Assembly (NCBI RefSeq): GCF_030819175.1
Contig: NZ_JAUTBJ010000002.1
Coordinates: forward strand, 4,029,001-4,093,000
Source of the DNA: Sphingomonas sp. SORGH_AS_0879
GTDB lineage: Bacteria > Pseudomonadota > Alphaproteobacteria > Sphingomonadales > Sphingomonadaceae
Direction of reading: 5' to 3'
DNA: 64,000 nucleotides
Shown here: positions 17,749 through 25,498 of the stretch, piece by piece
Numbering within the stretch: position 1 is the first letter of the stretch
How the letters are laid out: each line of letters starts with the position of its first letter
Program-made: the position numbers and the translations under genes
The notes under the pieces: generated by a model
Databases searched by the model: none
What the model was told of the DNA's origin: nothing
The model's input: the letters and a program-made list of their open reading frames with translations, nothing else

Positions 17749-18693
17749 TTACAGCGTCCCCAGCCGCCGGATCGCGTCGAGATAACCGCGCATCCCGTCC
17801 AACGCATAGGGGGTCAGCATCATGAAGGCGCGGCGGCGGTCGACCGGGTCGGGCTGGCGCGCGAACAGGCCCGCCTCGGTCATCTTGCCGATCCAGCGCA
17901 GCGCGGTCGTGGGCGCGACGGCGGCGGCGATGCACAGGCTGGAAACCGACACCCGCGTCCCCTCCAGACTGGCGGCGTAGAGGTCGAGCAGCATGTCCCA
18001 GGCGGGTTCCTCGAACAGTCCCGAGCCAAAGAAGCCGTCACGCAACCGCCGGGCCCGGATCATCCGGCGCACCAGCTCGGCGTCGCCCGGTTGCGCGCGG
18101 GCCGGGGTCGCGTGAAAACTCTGGTGCCGATCCCCGACACCGCCGCGCCGGCTTTCCTCCTCCTGCACCGACAGCCGCGCCAGCGCCTCGGCGATCCGGG
18201 CGACCTCGGCGTTCAGCCGCCGCAGGCGTTCGGACTCCCCCTCGCGGAAATGGGCGTGCAGCAACGAGGCGGCACTGTTGCTCGCCCCCGCGACCGCGAG
18301 CGCGGCGACCAGTTCGGTCTGGCTGGCGTCGCACAGCATCGCGACGCGCGGCCCCAGCAGCATCGCGGCGACCAGGTCGATCTCCGCCGTGCCCAGACTG
18401 ACCACGATGGGCAGGTCGAGCGCGGTCGCCACCGCGTCGATCCGGGCGAGCGCGATCTCCATCGCGTCCGGCTCCGCCCCATGCGTATCGACCAGCAATA
18501 GCGGACGGCCCGCCTGCTGCCCGATCTCATCGGCGACGGATGTCCATGCGATCGTGCGCAGAACCCGCCCCCCGGCCTGCTGCACCGCATCGCTCGCCGC
18601 TGCGGAAAGCGCCGGTGCGCTGATCACCACGACCCCGAACCCACCCCCGTAAAGCTCTTGTCCGTTCACCCTCGTCCCCTGCGGCCTTCCCAT
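17749..18693 (-). CDS. winged-helix (MarR-like) regulator with an N-terminal receiver-like domain
   Basis: A 314-residue protein. Residues about 20-165 look like a degenerate Rossmann/receiver fold (GVVVISAPALSAAASDAVQQ; PLLLVDTHGAE; VVSLGTAEIDLVAAML). Residues about 220-314 form a MarR-type winged helix with VSSLCIAAAVAPTTALRWIGKMTEAGL and the wing DPVDRRRAFMMLT. A helical linker with a possible coiled coil (ERLRRLNAEVARIAEALARL) joins them. Such fusions are common in sphingomonads and are not functionally assigned. A GTG at 18669 is an alternative start. It is transcribed in the same direction as the pnt operon but 121 bases beyond it. Confidence 0.75.
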   Translation of the reverse strand: MGRPQGTRVNGQELYGGGFGVVVISAPALSAAASDAVQQAGGRVLRTIAWTSVADEIGQQAGRPLLLVDTHGAEPDAMEIALARIDAVATALDLPIVVSLGTAEIDLVAAMLLGPRVAMLCDASQTELVAALAVAGASNSAASLLHAHFREGESERLRRLNAEVARIAEALARLSVQEEESRRGGVGDRHQSFHATPARAQPGDAELVRRMIRARRLRDGFFGSGLFEEPAWDMLLDLYAASLEGTRVSVSSLCIAAAVAPTTALRWIGKMTEAGLFARQPDPVDRRRAFMMLTPYALDGMRGYLDAIRRLGTL

Positions 18694-18814
18694 CGCAGGC
18701 CCGTAGATCGCCCCGATCCCACGGGCCCAGCGTATGTATCACTACGACACACGGTGCCATTGATCTAGCAACTGGAACGGCGTTCGGGGGGCTGCGTCAG
18801 TCCGAATCGGACAC

Positions 18815-20350
18815 TTAGCCGAGAGCTTTGACGATTTCCTCGACCATCTTCTTGGCATCGGCCAACAGCATCATGGTATTATCGCGATAAAACAGTTCGT
18901 TATCGACCCCGGCATAACCGACGCCGCCCATCGACCGCTTGATGAAGAGTACGGTCTTGGCTTTCTCCACATCCAGCACGGGCATGCCGTAAATGGGGGA
19001 GGAGCGGTCGGTCTTGGCCGCGGGGTTGGTCACGTCGTTCGCGCCGATGACGAAGGCGACATCGGTCTGGGCGAATTCGGCGTTGATGTCCTCCAGCTCG
19101 AACACCTCGTCATAGGGGACGTTCGCCTCGGCCAGCAGGACGTTCATATGGCCGGGCATACGGCCCGCGACCGGGTGGATGGCGTATTTGACGCGGACGC
19201 CTTCCTTCTTGAGCAGATCGCCCATCTCGCGAAGGACATGCTGCGCCTGCGCCACCGCCATGCCGTAGCCGGGGACGATCACGACCTGCTCGGCCTGGCT
19301 CATAAGGAAGGCCGCATCCTCGGCACTGCCCCGCTTCCACGGGCGATCGGTCGCCGCGCCGCCGCCCGCGCTTCCCGCATCGCTCGCGCCGAAGCCGCCC
19401 GCGATCACACTGATGAAGCTGCGGTTCATCGCCCGGCACATGATGTAGGACAGGATCGCGCCCGACGAACCGACCAGCGCGCCGGTGATGATCATCGCGC
19501 TGTTGTGCAGGGTGAAGCCCATCGCCGCCGCCGCCCAGCCCGAATAGCTGTTCAGCATCGACACCACGACCGGCATGTCCGCCCCGCCAATGGGCACGAT
19601 CAGCAGGAAGCCGATGGCGAAGGACAATATGGTGATCGTCCAGAAGATCCATGGCGACTGGTCGCGCGTGAACATCGCCACCAGGATGACGATCGCGCCC
19701 AATATGCCGAGATTCAGCGCATGGCGGCCGGGAAGCAGGATCGGCTTTCCCCCCATATTGCCGTTGAGCTTGAGGAAGGCGATGACCGAGCCCGAAAAGG
19801 TGATCGCGCCGATCGCGACGCCCAGCGCCATCTCGACCCGGCTGACGACATGGATGCTGGCGAATGGCTGGCCGATCATCGGCACCACCATGTCGGCGAT
19901 ATCGAACGCGACCGGGTTCAGGAACGCGGCGCAGGCGACCGCGACCGCCGCGAGGCCGACCAGCGAGTGGAAGGCGGCGACAAGCTGCGGCATGGCGGTC
20001 ATCGCGATACGGCGCGCGGTGGTGATACCTATAGCTGCGCCCAGACCGATGGCGGCGAGGATTTCCGCGATCGCGATCCAGTCGACGCCTTGATCGTCGA
20101 AATTGCGGCTCCCCTCCGGCAGACCAAAGGGCACGTGCGTGACCAGGGTGGTGATGACCGCGATAGCCATGCCCGCCATGCCAAAGCGGTTGCCCCGCTG
20201 GCTGGTCGTCGGGCTCGACAGCCCACGCAGCGCCAGGATGAAGCACACCCCCGCGACCAGATAGGCGAGCGAAACCCAGGGGCTGGCGGGGAGCGCATTC
20301 ACCCCGCCGATGGTCCCGGTGGACAGCGCGGGTGGCACGGGTGCGATCAC
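18815..20350 (-). CDS. pntB: NAD(P) transhydrogenase subunit beta
   Basis: A 511-residue inner-membrane subunit. The N-terminal half contains about eight to nine transmembrane helices; the C-terminal third is the NADP(H)-binding domain III with GYGMAVAQAQH, HPVAGRMPGHMNVLLAEA, GANDVTNPAA and KRSMGGVGYAGVDN. The complex couples proton entry to hydride transfer from NADH to NADP+. Start GTG 20350 overlaps the pntAb stop (GTGA). The frame stays open for some 400 bases further upstream, through pntAb, but that extension has no pnt-like sequence. Part of the operon pntAa-(DUF559)-pntAb-pntB. Confidence 0.96.
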   Translation of the reverse strand: MIAPVPPALSTGTIGGVNALPASPWVSLAYLVAGVCFILALRGLSSPTTSQRGNRFGMAGMAIAVITTLVTHVPFGLPEGSRNFDDQGVDWIAIAEILAAIGLGAAIGITTARRIAMTAMPQLVAAFHSLVGLAAVAVACAAFLNPVAFDIADMVVPMIGQPFASIHVVSRVEMALGVAIGAITFSGSVIAFLKLNGNMGGKPILLPGRHALNLGILGAIVILVAMFTRDQSPWIFWTITILSFAIGFLLIVPIGGADMPVVVSMLNSYSGWAAAAMGFTLHNSAMIITGALVGSSGAILSYIMCRAMNRSFISVIAGGFGASDAGSAGGGAATDRPWKRGSAEDAAFLMSQAEQVVIVPGYGMAVAQAQHVLREMGDLLKKEGVRVKYAIHPVAGRMPGHMNVLLAEANVPYDEVFELEDINAEFAQTDVAFVIGANDVTNPAAKTDRSSPIYGMPVLDVEKAKTVLFIKRSMGGVGYAGVDNELFYRDNTMMLLADAKKMVEEIVKALG

Positions 20351-20646
20351 GAGCGCTTCTCCTTCTTGCGGTACATGGCGAGCATCCGCTGCGTCACCGC
20401 AAAGCCGCCGAAGATGTTGACGCTGGCCAGCACCACCGCGCCCAGCCCCAGCCATTTGGCCACCCCCGATCCCGTCGCGCCCGACGTCGCCGCCGCCGCG
20501 ATCAGCGCGCCGACGATGATGACCGAGGAGATGGCGTTGGTCACCGCCATCAACGGCGTGTGCAGCGCGGGCGTCACCGACCAGACGACATAATAGCCGA
20601 CGAAACACGCCAGCACGAAGATCGACAGGATCGCTATGAAGTCCAT
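20347..20646 (-). CDS. pntAb: NAD(P) transhydrogenase subunit alpha part 2
   Basis: A 99-residue, three-helix membrane protein (MDFIAILSIFVLACFVGYYV; TPLMAVTNAISSVIIVGALI; LGAVVLASVNIFGGFAVTQRML). It is the membrane part of the alpha subunit, encoded separately as in other alphaproteobacteria such as Rhodospirillum. ATG 20646 was chosen over GTG 20652 because GGAGG lies seven bases upstream. That Shine-Dalgarno is itself the terminal GGGGAGGA of the R1b repeat, so the inserted element supplies the ribosome-binding site. It is coupled to pntB by a GTGA overlap. Confidence 0.95.
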   Translation of the reverse strand: MDFIAILSIFVLACFVGYYVVWSVTPALHTPLMAVTNAISSVIIVGALIAAAATSGATGSGVAKWLGLGAVVLASVNIFGGFAVTQRMLAMYRKKEKRS

Positions 20647-20648
20647 GA

Positions 20649-21107
20649 TCACTCCTCCCCGGCACGGGGAGGGGGACCGCTCGCCGCAGGCGAGTGGTGG
20701 AGGGGGGCCGCCGCCAGCGAGACGATCGAAGCGGCAACCGCCCCGGCATCGCGCAGGATTTCAGCGGCTCCGATCCGGATGACCCTGTACCCGTTGTCGT
20801 TCAAATATCGGTCTCGCGCGGTGTCGCGCTTGGGGCGCGTCTCAATGCCGTGGATGGCGCCATCGACTTCGACGATCAGTCGCGCCTTTGCACAGAAAAA
20901 ATCGGCGACATAACATCCGATGGGATGCTGCCGCCGGAAGCGTAGGCCGGCGGGTGAACCGCGAAGCTGCTGCCAAAGCATGACTTCCGGCAAAGTCATG
21001 GTCCGCCGAAGTTTGCGAGCCAGCGCAACTTCGGGCCGTGGCATTTGCCGCACGCCCCCTCCACCGGCTTCGCCGGTCCCCCTCCCCGTTCCGGGGAGGA
21101 TCGTCAC
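20649..21107 (-). CDS. DUF559 endonuclease-domain protein carried inside an R1 repeat
   Basis: A 152-residue ORF. The core (about residues 28-130) is a DUF559 domain, a Vsr-like PD-(D/E)XK nuclease fold: LARKLRRTMTLPEVMLWQQL, LRFRRQHPIGCYVADFFC, and the catalytic-type IVEVDGAIH, followed by GYRVIRIGAAEIL. Asp in YVADF and Glu-x-Asp in VEVDG are the expected metal-site residues, so the enzyme looks intact. The first 20 or so residues and the last 18 (PLHHSPAASGPPPRAGEE) are translated from the flanking repeat halves. Translation starts at a GTG overlapping the pntAa stop (GTGA), and the stop is two bases before pntAb. It could also initiate inside, at ATG for MPRPEVA (21044). Confidence 0.85.
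   Translation of the reverse strand: MTILPGTGRGTGEAGGGGVRQMPRPEVALARKLRRTMTLPEVMLWQQLRGSPAGLRFRRQHPIGCYVADFFCAKARLIVEVDGAIHGIETRPKRDTARDRYLNDNGYRVIRIGAAEILRDAGAVAASIVSLAAAPLHHSPAASGPPPRAGEE
20653..21100. mobile_element. R1b: 448-bp repeat element with DUF559 gene, inserted in the pnt operon
   Basis: Half-module A occupies 20653-20708 and its mirror image B occupies 21055-21100. Their outer 27 bases are inverted copies with a single mismatch (TCCTCCCCGGCACGGGGAGG against TCCTCCCCGGAACGGGGAGG for the first 20). In six other loci of this window the same two halves enclose only a short spacer or face away from each other. Here they enclose the DUF559 ORF. No convincing target-site duplication is seen. 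The element exactly fills the space between the pntAa stop and the pntAb ribosome-binding region. Confidence 0.7.
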
Positions 21108-22231
21108 GACGCCAACCTCGGGTTCACCACCTGCCCGCCCCGCGTCAGCCGGATCGCGTCGCCGATCTCGGCGTCCAGCACCGGCCGCCCGGCCTCCTTG
21201 TCCCAGAAGGCCGCGAGGAAATTGTGCAAATTGCGCGCGAACAGCGCCGAGGCGTCCGCCGCCAGGCGGCCCGCCATGTTGCGATGGCCGATGATCGTGA
21301 CGCCGTGGCGCTGGACGAGCTCGCCCGCCACCGCGCCCTCGACATTGCCGCCGGCCTCCACCGCCAGGTCGACGATCACGCTGCCGGGGCGCATCGTCGC
21401 GACTTGTGCATCGGTCACCAGGCGCGGCGCGGGGCGGCCGGGGATCAGCGCGGTGGTGATGACGATATCCTGCTTGGCGATATGCCCGGCGACCAGTTCC
21501 GCCTGCGCGCGGCGATACTCCTCGCTCGTCTCCCCGGCATAGCCGCCCGCGCCTTCGCCCTCGATGCCCTCGACACCTTCGACGAAGACCGGCTTGGCCC
21601 CCAGCGACTGGATCTGCTCCCGCGTGGCGGAGCGGACATCGGTGGCCGAGACCTGCGCCCCCAGCCGCCGCGCGGTCGCGATCGCCTGGAGCCCGGCCAC
21701 CCCCACGCCCATCACGAAGACGCGCGCCGCCGGGATGGTGCCCGCCGCCGTCATCATCATCGGAAAGGCACGGCCATAGGCGTTCGCCGCCTCCAACACC
21801 GCCTTGTACCCGGCCAGGTTCGACTGGGACGAGAGGATGTCCATCGACTGGGCGCGGGTGATACGCGGCATCCAGTCCATCGCCAGCGCCTCCAGCCCCG
21901 CCCCCGCATAGGCCGCCACCGCCTCGCCACGTCGAAAGGGATCGAACGCCGCGACCACCCAGGCCCCCGACGCCGCCCCCGACAGCGTGTCGGCATCCGG
22001 GGCCTGCACCGCCAGTACGATCTCCGCGCCCGCCAGCACCTCGGCCCGCGCGCCGACATGCGCGCCGGCCTGTTCATAGTCGGCGTCGGCGATCCCCGCG
22101 CCCGCCCCGGCGCCGCGCTCGACCGCCAGCGTCGCGCCCAATGCGATCAGCTTGCGCACCGTCTCCGGCGTGGCGGCGACGCGGGCTTCGCCGGACGTCG
22201 TTTCGCGTAGCGCCGCGATGCGCACGCCCAT
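21104..22231 (-). CDS. pntAa: NAD(P) transhydrogenase subunit alpha part 1
   Basis: A 375-residue soluble NAD(H)-binding subunit. It contains the alanine-dehydrogenase-like N-terminus (RIAALRETTSGEARVAATP), the MPRITRAQSMDILSSQSNLAGY motif region (near residue 117), and the dinucleotide-binding segment VFVMGVGVAGLQAIATARRLGA. IVDLAVEAGGNVEGA is near the C-terminal third. It is domain I of the transhydrogenase; domain II is encoded separately as pntAb. The R1b element with the DUF559 ORF lies immediately downstream, and the stop codon is shared with the GTG start of that ORF. Confidence 0.96.
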   Translation of the reverse strand: MGVRIAALRETTSGEARVAATPETVRKLIALGATLAVERGAGAGAGIADADYEQAGAHVGARAEVLAGAEIVLAVQAPDADTLSGAASGAWVVAAFDPFRRGEAVAAYAGAGLEALAMDWMPRITRAQSMDILSSQSNLAGYKAVLEAANAYGRAFPMMMTAAGTIPAARVFVMGVGVAGLQAIATARRLGAQVSATDVRSATREQIQSLGAKPVFVEGVEGIEGEGAGGYAGETSEEYRRAQAELVAGHIAKQDIVITTALIPGRPAPRLVTDAQVATMRPGSVIVDLAVEAGGNVEGAVAGELVQRHGVTIIGHRNMAGRLAADASALFARNLHNFLAAFWDKEAGRPVLDAEIGDAIRLTRGGQVVNPRLAS

Positions 22232-22235
22232 GGCG

Positions 22236-22370
22236 TCAGGCGATCAGCCAGAGGACGATCGCCACCAACAGGGCGACGACCACCGATCCCCATTTGAGCA
22301 TGTTGATCAGCAATCCGTAGGTGGCGACATGCGCCTTCATCCCGCCGGTGCCGGTGTCATTGGCCGCCAT
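22236..22370 (-). CDS. aa3-type cytochrome c oxidase subunit IV
   Basis: A 44-residue protein, MAANDTGTGGMKAHVATYGL at the N-terminus then one transmembrane helix (WGSVVVALLVAIVLWLIA). The MKAH-x2-TYG motif followed by a K-W-G and a single helix is diagnostic of the small subunit IV of alphaproteobacterial aa3 oxidases. It begins the pnt transcription unit, four bases before the pntAa start, which is a common arrangement in sphingomonads although the other oxidase genes are elsewhere. It is short enough to be missed by length-filtered gene calling. Confidence 0.88.
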   Translation of the reverse strand: MAANDTGTGGMKAHVATYGLLINMLKWGSVVVALLVAIVLWLIA

Positions 22371-22606
22371 GATCCTCACCTCCGCTATCGGCCCGTGGCG
22401 GTCGGTCCCGCCATCATGACCTTGTATCCAAGCTTATTCACCGGGGCAGAGGGATCAACCCCGAAACGTTCGACTCCAAACCCCGAATCGCGCACAATCG
22501 GGCAGTTCAGGGGATAGAAAGACATCTTTAATCATACGGGCCCATCACTGTCCCGATTTAAGGCAGATTTTAACATTGTTGCGCTATAGCGCCGCAAACA
22601 GGGGTT
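22371..22606. other. divergent promoter region between the oxidase subunit IV and NtrC-like genes
   Basis: 236 bases without a gene. An AT-rich run (AATCATACGGG near 22530 and TTTTAACATTGTTGCGCTAT at 22569-22588) suggests promoters toward the NtrC-like regulator. A sigma-54 GG-N10-GC element was looked for and not found convincingly. A GACTC site lies at 22471. Confidence 0.35.
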
Positions 22607-24040
22607 ATGGGACGAGATATGACGCGCAACGGTCAACGTTTGCTGCTGCTGATCGACGACGAACCTGCGCAGCGGCGGCTGATCGCAGCGTTGGCGCAGC
22701 GTGGCGGCTGGCGCACCCTGTTTGCCACCGATGCGGACATGGCGGCCTCCGTCCTGGGTTCGGCACAAGGGCGCGAACTCGATGCGGTATTGATCGATCA
22801 CTGGGCACCGGGGGCCGATGCGACCCAGTTGATCGCCGATTGCCACAGGCTGCGTCCCGAACTCCCCATCCTGATGCTGACCGCCAACGAGTCGGTGGAG
22901 GGCGCGGTGGCGGCGATGCGCGCGGGGGCGACCGATTTCCTGGTCAAGCCGCTGGCCCCCGAACGGCTGCTCGCCGCGCTGGAGGCCTGTGTCGCGGGCC
23001 AGACCAGCGGCGAGCTTCGCCCGCTGACCGAGAAGATTCCCGCCCTCCTCGCCTTTGACGAAATCGTCGGCGACGCACCTGCATTCCGCGCGGCGCTGGC
23101 CATCGCGGCCAAGGCCGCCCGGGCACGGGTGGCCGTGCTGATCGAGGGCGAGGGCGGCGTGGGCAAGGAATCGCTGGCCGAGGCGATCCACGTCGCCTCC
23201 CCCCGCGCGGAACGGGCGATGATCCGGGTCAACTGCGCCGCGACCGCGACCAATCTGCTCGACAGCATCATCTTCGGCCATGAGGAGGGCGCCTTCGCCG
23301 GTGCCTTCGAACGGCGGATCGGCAAGATGGTCGAGGCGGACGGATCGACCCTGTTCCTCGACGAAGTCTCGGGCATGCCGCCCGAAACCCAGGCGCGGCT
23401 GTTCGACATGTTGCAGACCGGCACCATCGTCCCGCTGGGCGGTCGCCATGCGCGCGAGGTCGATGTGCGCATCATCGCCGCGACCGATGGCCGCCTGCTG
23501 GAAGCGGTCGAGGCGGGGCGGTTCCGCGAAGACCTGTATTACAAGCTCAACGTCGTCCATGTCGCGGTGCCCGCGCTGCGCGACCGGGCGGAGGACATTC
23601 CCGCGCTGACCCGCCACCTGCTGGGCCGGATCGCGCAACAGCCGGGCCTGCGCGCGCTGGACATCACCGACGACGCGCTGGACCTGCTGCGCCGCTATGA
23701 CTGGCCGGGCAATGTCCGCCAGTTGCAGAACGCGCTCTTCCGCGCCGCCGTGCTGTGCGAGGGCGATGCCCTGACCCCCGCCGATTTCCCGCAGATCGCA
23801 TCGCTGGGCGACCGCCCCTCGGTCGGCAGCGCGACGGTGGGGGCGACGCATAGCGGCGGGATCAACCTGTTTCGTCCCGACGGCAATCTGCGCCCGCTGG
23901 AGGATATCGAGGCCGACGTCATCCGACTGGCGATCAGCCATTATCGCGGGCGCATGACCGAAGTGGCCAGGCGACTGGGGATCGGACGGTCGACGCTCTA
24001 TCGCAAACTGGGCGAACTGGGCATCGACAACGCGGCCTGA
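22607..24040 (+). CDS. NtrC-family AAA+ response regulator with altered GAFTGA loop
   Basis: A 477-residue regulator. The receiver (about 10-125) is intact: Asp17-Asp18, Asp64, Thr92, Lys114. The AAA+ domain (about 150-390) has Walker A GEGGVGKE (181-188) and Walker B LFLDEV (249-254). The loop that normally reads GAFTGA and contacts sigma-54 is GAFAGA (228-233): the critical Thr is Ala. A Fis-type helix-turn-helix closes the protein (MTEVARRLGIGRSTLYRKLGELG). Loss of that Thr usually prevents sigma-54 remodelling, so this protein may act with sigma-70 or as a repressor, as reported for some alphaproteobacterial NtrC/NtrX relatives. Alternative start ATG 22619. It converges with the bestrophin gene 15 bases away. 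Confidence 0.88.
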   Translation: MGRDMTRNGQRLLLLIDDEPAQRRLIAALAQRGGWRTLFATDADMAASVLGSAQGRELDAVLIDHWAPGADATQLIADCHRLRPELPILMLTANESVEGAVAAMRAGATDFLVKPLAPERLLAALEACVAGQTSGELRPLTEKIPALLAFDEIVGDAPAFRAALAIAAKAARARVAVLIEGEGGVGKESLAEAIHVASPRAERAMIRVNCAATATNLLDSIIFGHEEGAFAGAFERRIGKMVEADGSTLFLDEVSGMPPETQARLFDMLQTGTIVPLGGRHAREVDVRIIAATDGRLLEAVEAGRFREDLYYKLNVVHVAVPALRDRAEDIPALTRHLLGRIAQQPGLRALDITDDALDLLRRYDWPGNVRQLQNALFRAAVLCEGDALTPADFPQIASLGDRPSVGSATVGATHSGGINLFRPDGNLRPLEDIEADVIRLAISHYRGRMTEVARRLGIGRSTLYRKLGELGIDNAA

Positions 24041-24055
24041 TCGCCGGGGCCACCG

Positions 24056-24940
24056 TTACCAGAGCACCCCGTCGACCGGCTTCATCGGTTCGGGCGCGGG
24101 ATCGCCGATCGACTGGAGCAGGTCGATCTCGATCGTCCGGCACATCGCGCTCAGCGGCAGGTCGTGGACCGTGTCGGAGAAGGGATCGACCAGGTCGTCG
24201 CCGATCTGGAGCGCCGCCAGGAACATCAGCCCCGCGATCGACGAGCCGACCGGAGTCGCGAAGCCCAGCGTCTCGACCAGACCGATCGGCAACAGCACGC
24301 AGAACAGCCGGGTGAAGAAGGCCGGGATGAAGCGATACTGGTTGGGCAGCGGCGTGTTCTTCAACCGCTCCATGCCGCCCTGCGAATTGGCGATGTCGAC
24401 CAGCACGGCCTCCATCTGGGTCTGCTGGATGGTGTCGATCCACCCCTTTTTCTGCGCGTCGGCGATCCGGCGACCCGTACCGTCGAGCAGGCCGTTGGCG
24501 GTGTTGGTCCGCCGGAGCGCGGGCTCCGCCTCGCCCTGCGACAGGAAGCGCAGCACTTCGCCATCGACCGGCTGCTTGCGCAGCTGGCAGCGCAGCGCGT
24601 TCACATAGGCGATCTGGCGCAGCACGATCGAGCGTTTCAGATCATGCCCCTCGGGATCGGGCAGGAAGTTGCGGGCGCTACGCGCGATATTGCGCGAGGC
24701 GTTGATCATCAGGCCCCAGAGCTGCCGCCCCTCCCACCAGCGCTGATAGGCCGAATTGGTGCGGAACCCCAGGAACAGCGCCAGCGCGGTGCCGAACAGG
24801 GTCAGCGGCAGCGAGGGCGCCTTGAACGGCAGCACGTAATAGGCGATCGTGACGATCACGTCCCAGATGAACAGCGCCAGTAAGGGGCGCCAGACTTCTG
24901 CGATGATGATGCGGGTACGGGGTACGGCATCGACGATCAA
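24056..24940 (-). CDS. bestrophin-family ion channel
   Basis: A 294-residue membrane protein. The N-terminus IIIAEVWRPLLALFIWDVIVT, the conserved LGFRTNSAYQRWWEGRQLWG (about residues 57-76, the most diagnostic bestrophin stretch), the FTRLFCVLLPIGLVETLGFATP segment and the C-terminal GDDLVDPFSDTVHDLPLSAMCRTIE all match bacterial bestrophins. Bacterial members such as the Klebsiella homologue form pentameric, cation-selective channels, whereas the animal ones conduct chloride. It is not in an operon; 5' of it lies a 558-base region with a long palindromic repeat. Confidence 0.93.
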   Translation of the reverse strand: MIVDAVPRTRIIIAEVWRPLLALFIWDVIVTIAYYVLPFKAPSLPLTLFGTALALFLGFRTNSAYQRWWEGRQLWGLMINASRNIARSARNFLPDPEGHDLKRSIVLRQIAYVNALRCQLRKQPVDGEVLRFLSQGEAEPALRRTNTANGLLDGTGRRIADAQKKGWIDTIQQTQMEAVLVDIANSQGGMERLKNTPLPNQYRFIPAFFTRLFCVLLPIGLVETLGFATPVGSSIAGLMFLAALQIGDDLVDPFSDTVHDLPLSAMCRTIEIDLLQSIGDPAPEPMKPVDGVLW

Positions 24941-25181
24941 ATCAGGTCTCCCTCATGCGGTCCGGCAAATGTTCCAGGGCGCAGCAACGCCCCAAATCTT
25001 CGATTGGATGCGCGCCCGAAATAATAGTGCGGTGCAGCGAGAAAAGCCCCGGATGCGCCGGGAAACGAAACATTACGAAGATGCCCTGAAACCGGGCGCG
25101 CAGGGCGCAGGACGATGATCGGCCAAGTATTTCTATCCTCGCGCTTTCCCAGGGCCGATCGACATTCTGCGATGACTTCTT
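24941..25181. other. non-coding stretch upstream of the bestrophin gene
   Basis: No convincing gene is seen. The part around 25010-25080 is AT-richer than its surroundings (for example AATAATAGTGCGG and AAACGAAACATTACG) and would be a reasonable place for the bestrophin promoter, but no definite -35/-10 pair could be assigned. The following 25182-25375 is a repeat. Confidence 0.5.
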
Positions 25182-25375
25182 CCCTCTCCCCTGGACAGGG
25201 GAGAGGGTTAGCGGAGCTTGCCAGCCTGCTGGCTAGCGCAGCTTGGGTGAGGGGTTGAGCGAGCCACAGGCTCGCGCGCGCTCCGCGCGCTCACCCCTCA
25301 CCCAGCTCCGACTAAGCCTTTGCTTTCGCAAAGACCAAGTCTGCGCAACCCTCTCCCCTCTAGGAGGGGCGAGGG
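25182..25375. repeat. R4 long inverted-repeat element
   Basis: The ends are inverted copies of CCCTCTCCCC...GGGGAGAGGG-type sequence (CTCTCCCCTGGACAGGGGAG on the left; CCCTCTCCCCTCTAGGAGGG on the right). Inner paired segments include AGCTTGGGTGAGGGGTTGAG against CTCACCCCTCACCCAGCT, and a GCTCGCGCGCGCTCCGCGCGC core. It resembles R1 in plan (two G/C hairpin halves facing each other) but shares no core sequence. Only one copy lies in this window. Confidence 0.75.
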
Positions 25376-25498
25376 AAAAGAAGGGCATATCTGAATGTCG
25401 ATCCGACCTGATCATCAGGAGCAGGAGCGGGTTTGCAGGCGATTGGGCCGCGCGTGTGACCGCTTGCCCGCTTCCGCCACGACAGGCATGGCGAATCC

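Noticed and set aside
16877..18693. MpaB-family and winged-helix genes as a regulated pair
   Set aside because: They are convergent with a 47-base gap, so shared regulation through a common promoter is not possible; any link would be coincidental.
20649..21107. DUF559 gene as part of a restriction or toxin-antitoxin system
   Set aside because: No methylase, antitoxin or immunity gene lies beside it; its neighbours are only pntAa and pntAb, and its ends are repeat sequence. The repeat-borne interpretation fits better.
25182..25375. CRISPR array or tRNA in the long palindromic region upstream of thiD
   Set aside because: There are no regularly spaced direct repeats and no tRNA cloverleaf; the structure is one inverted pair with nested stems.
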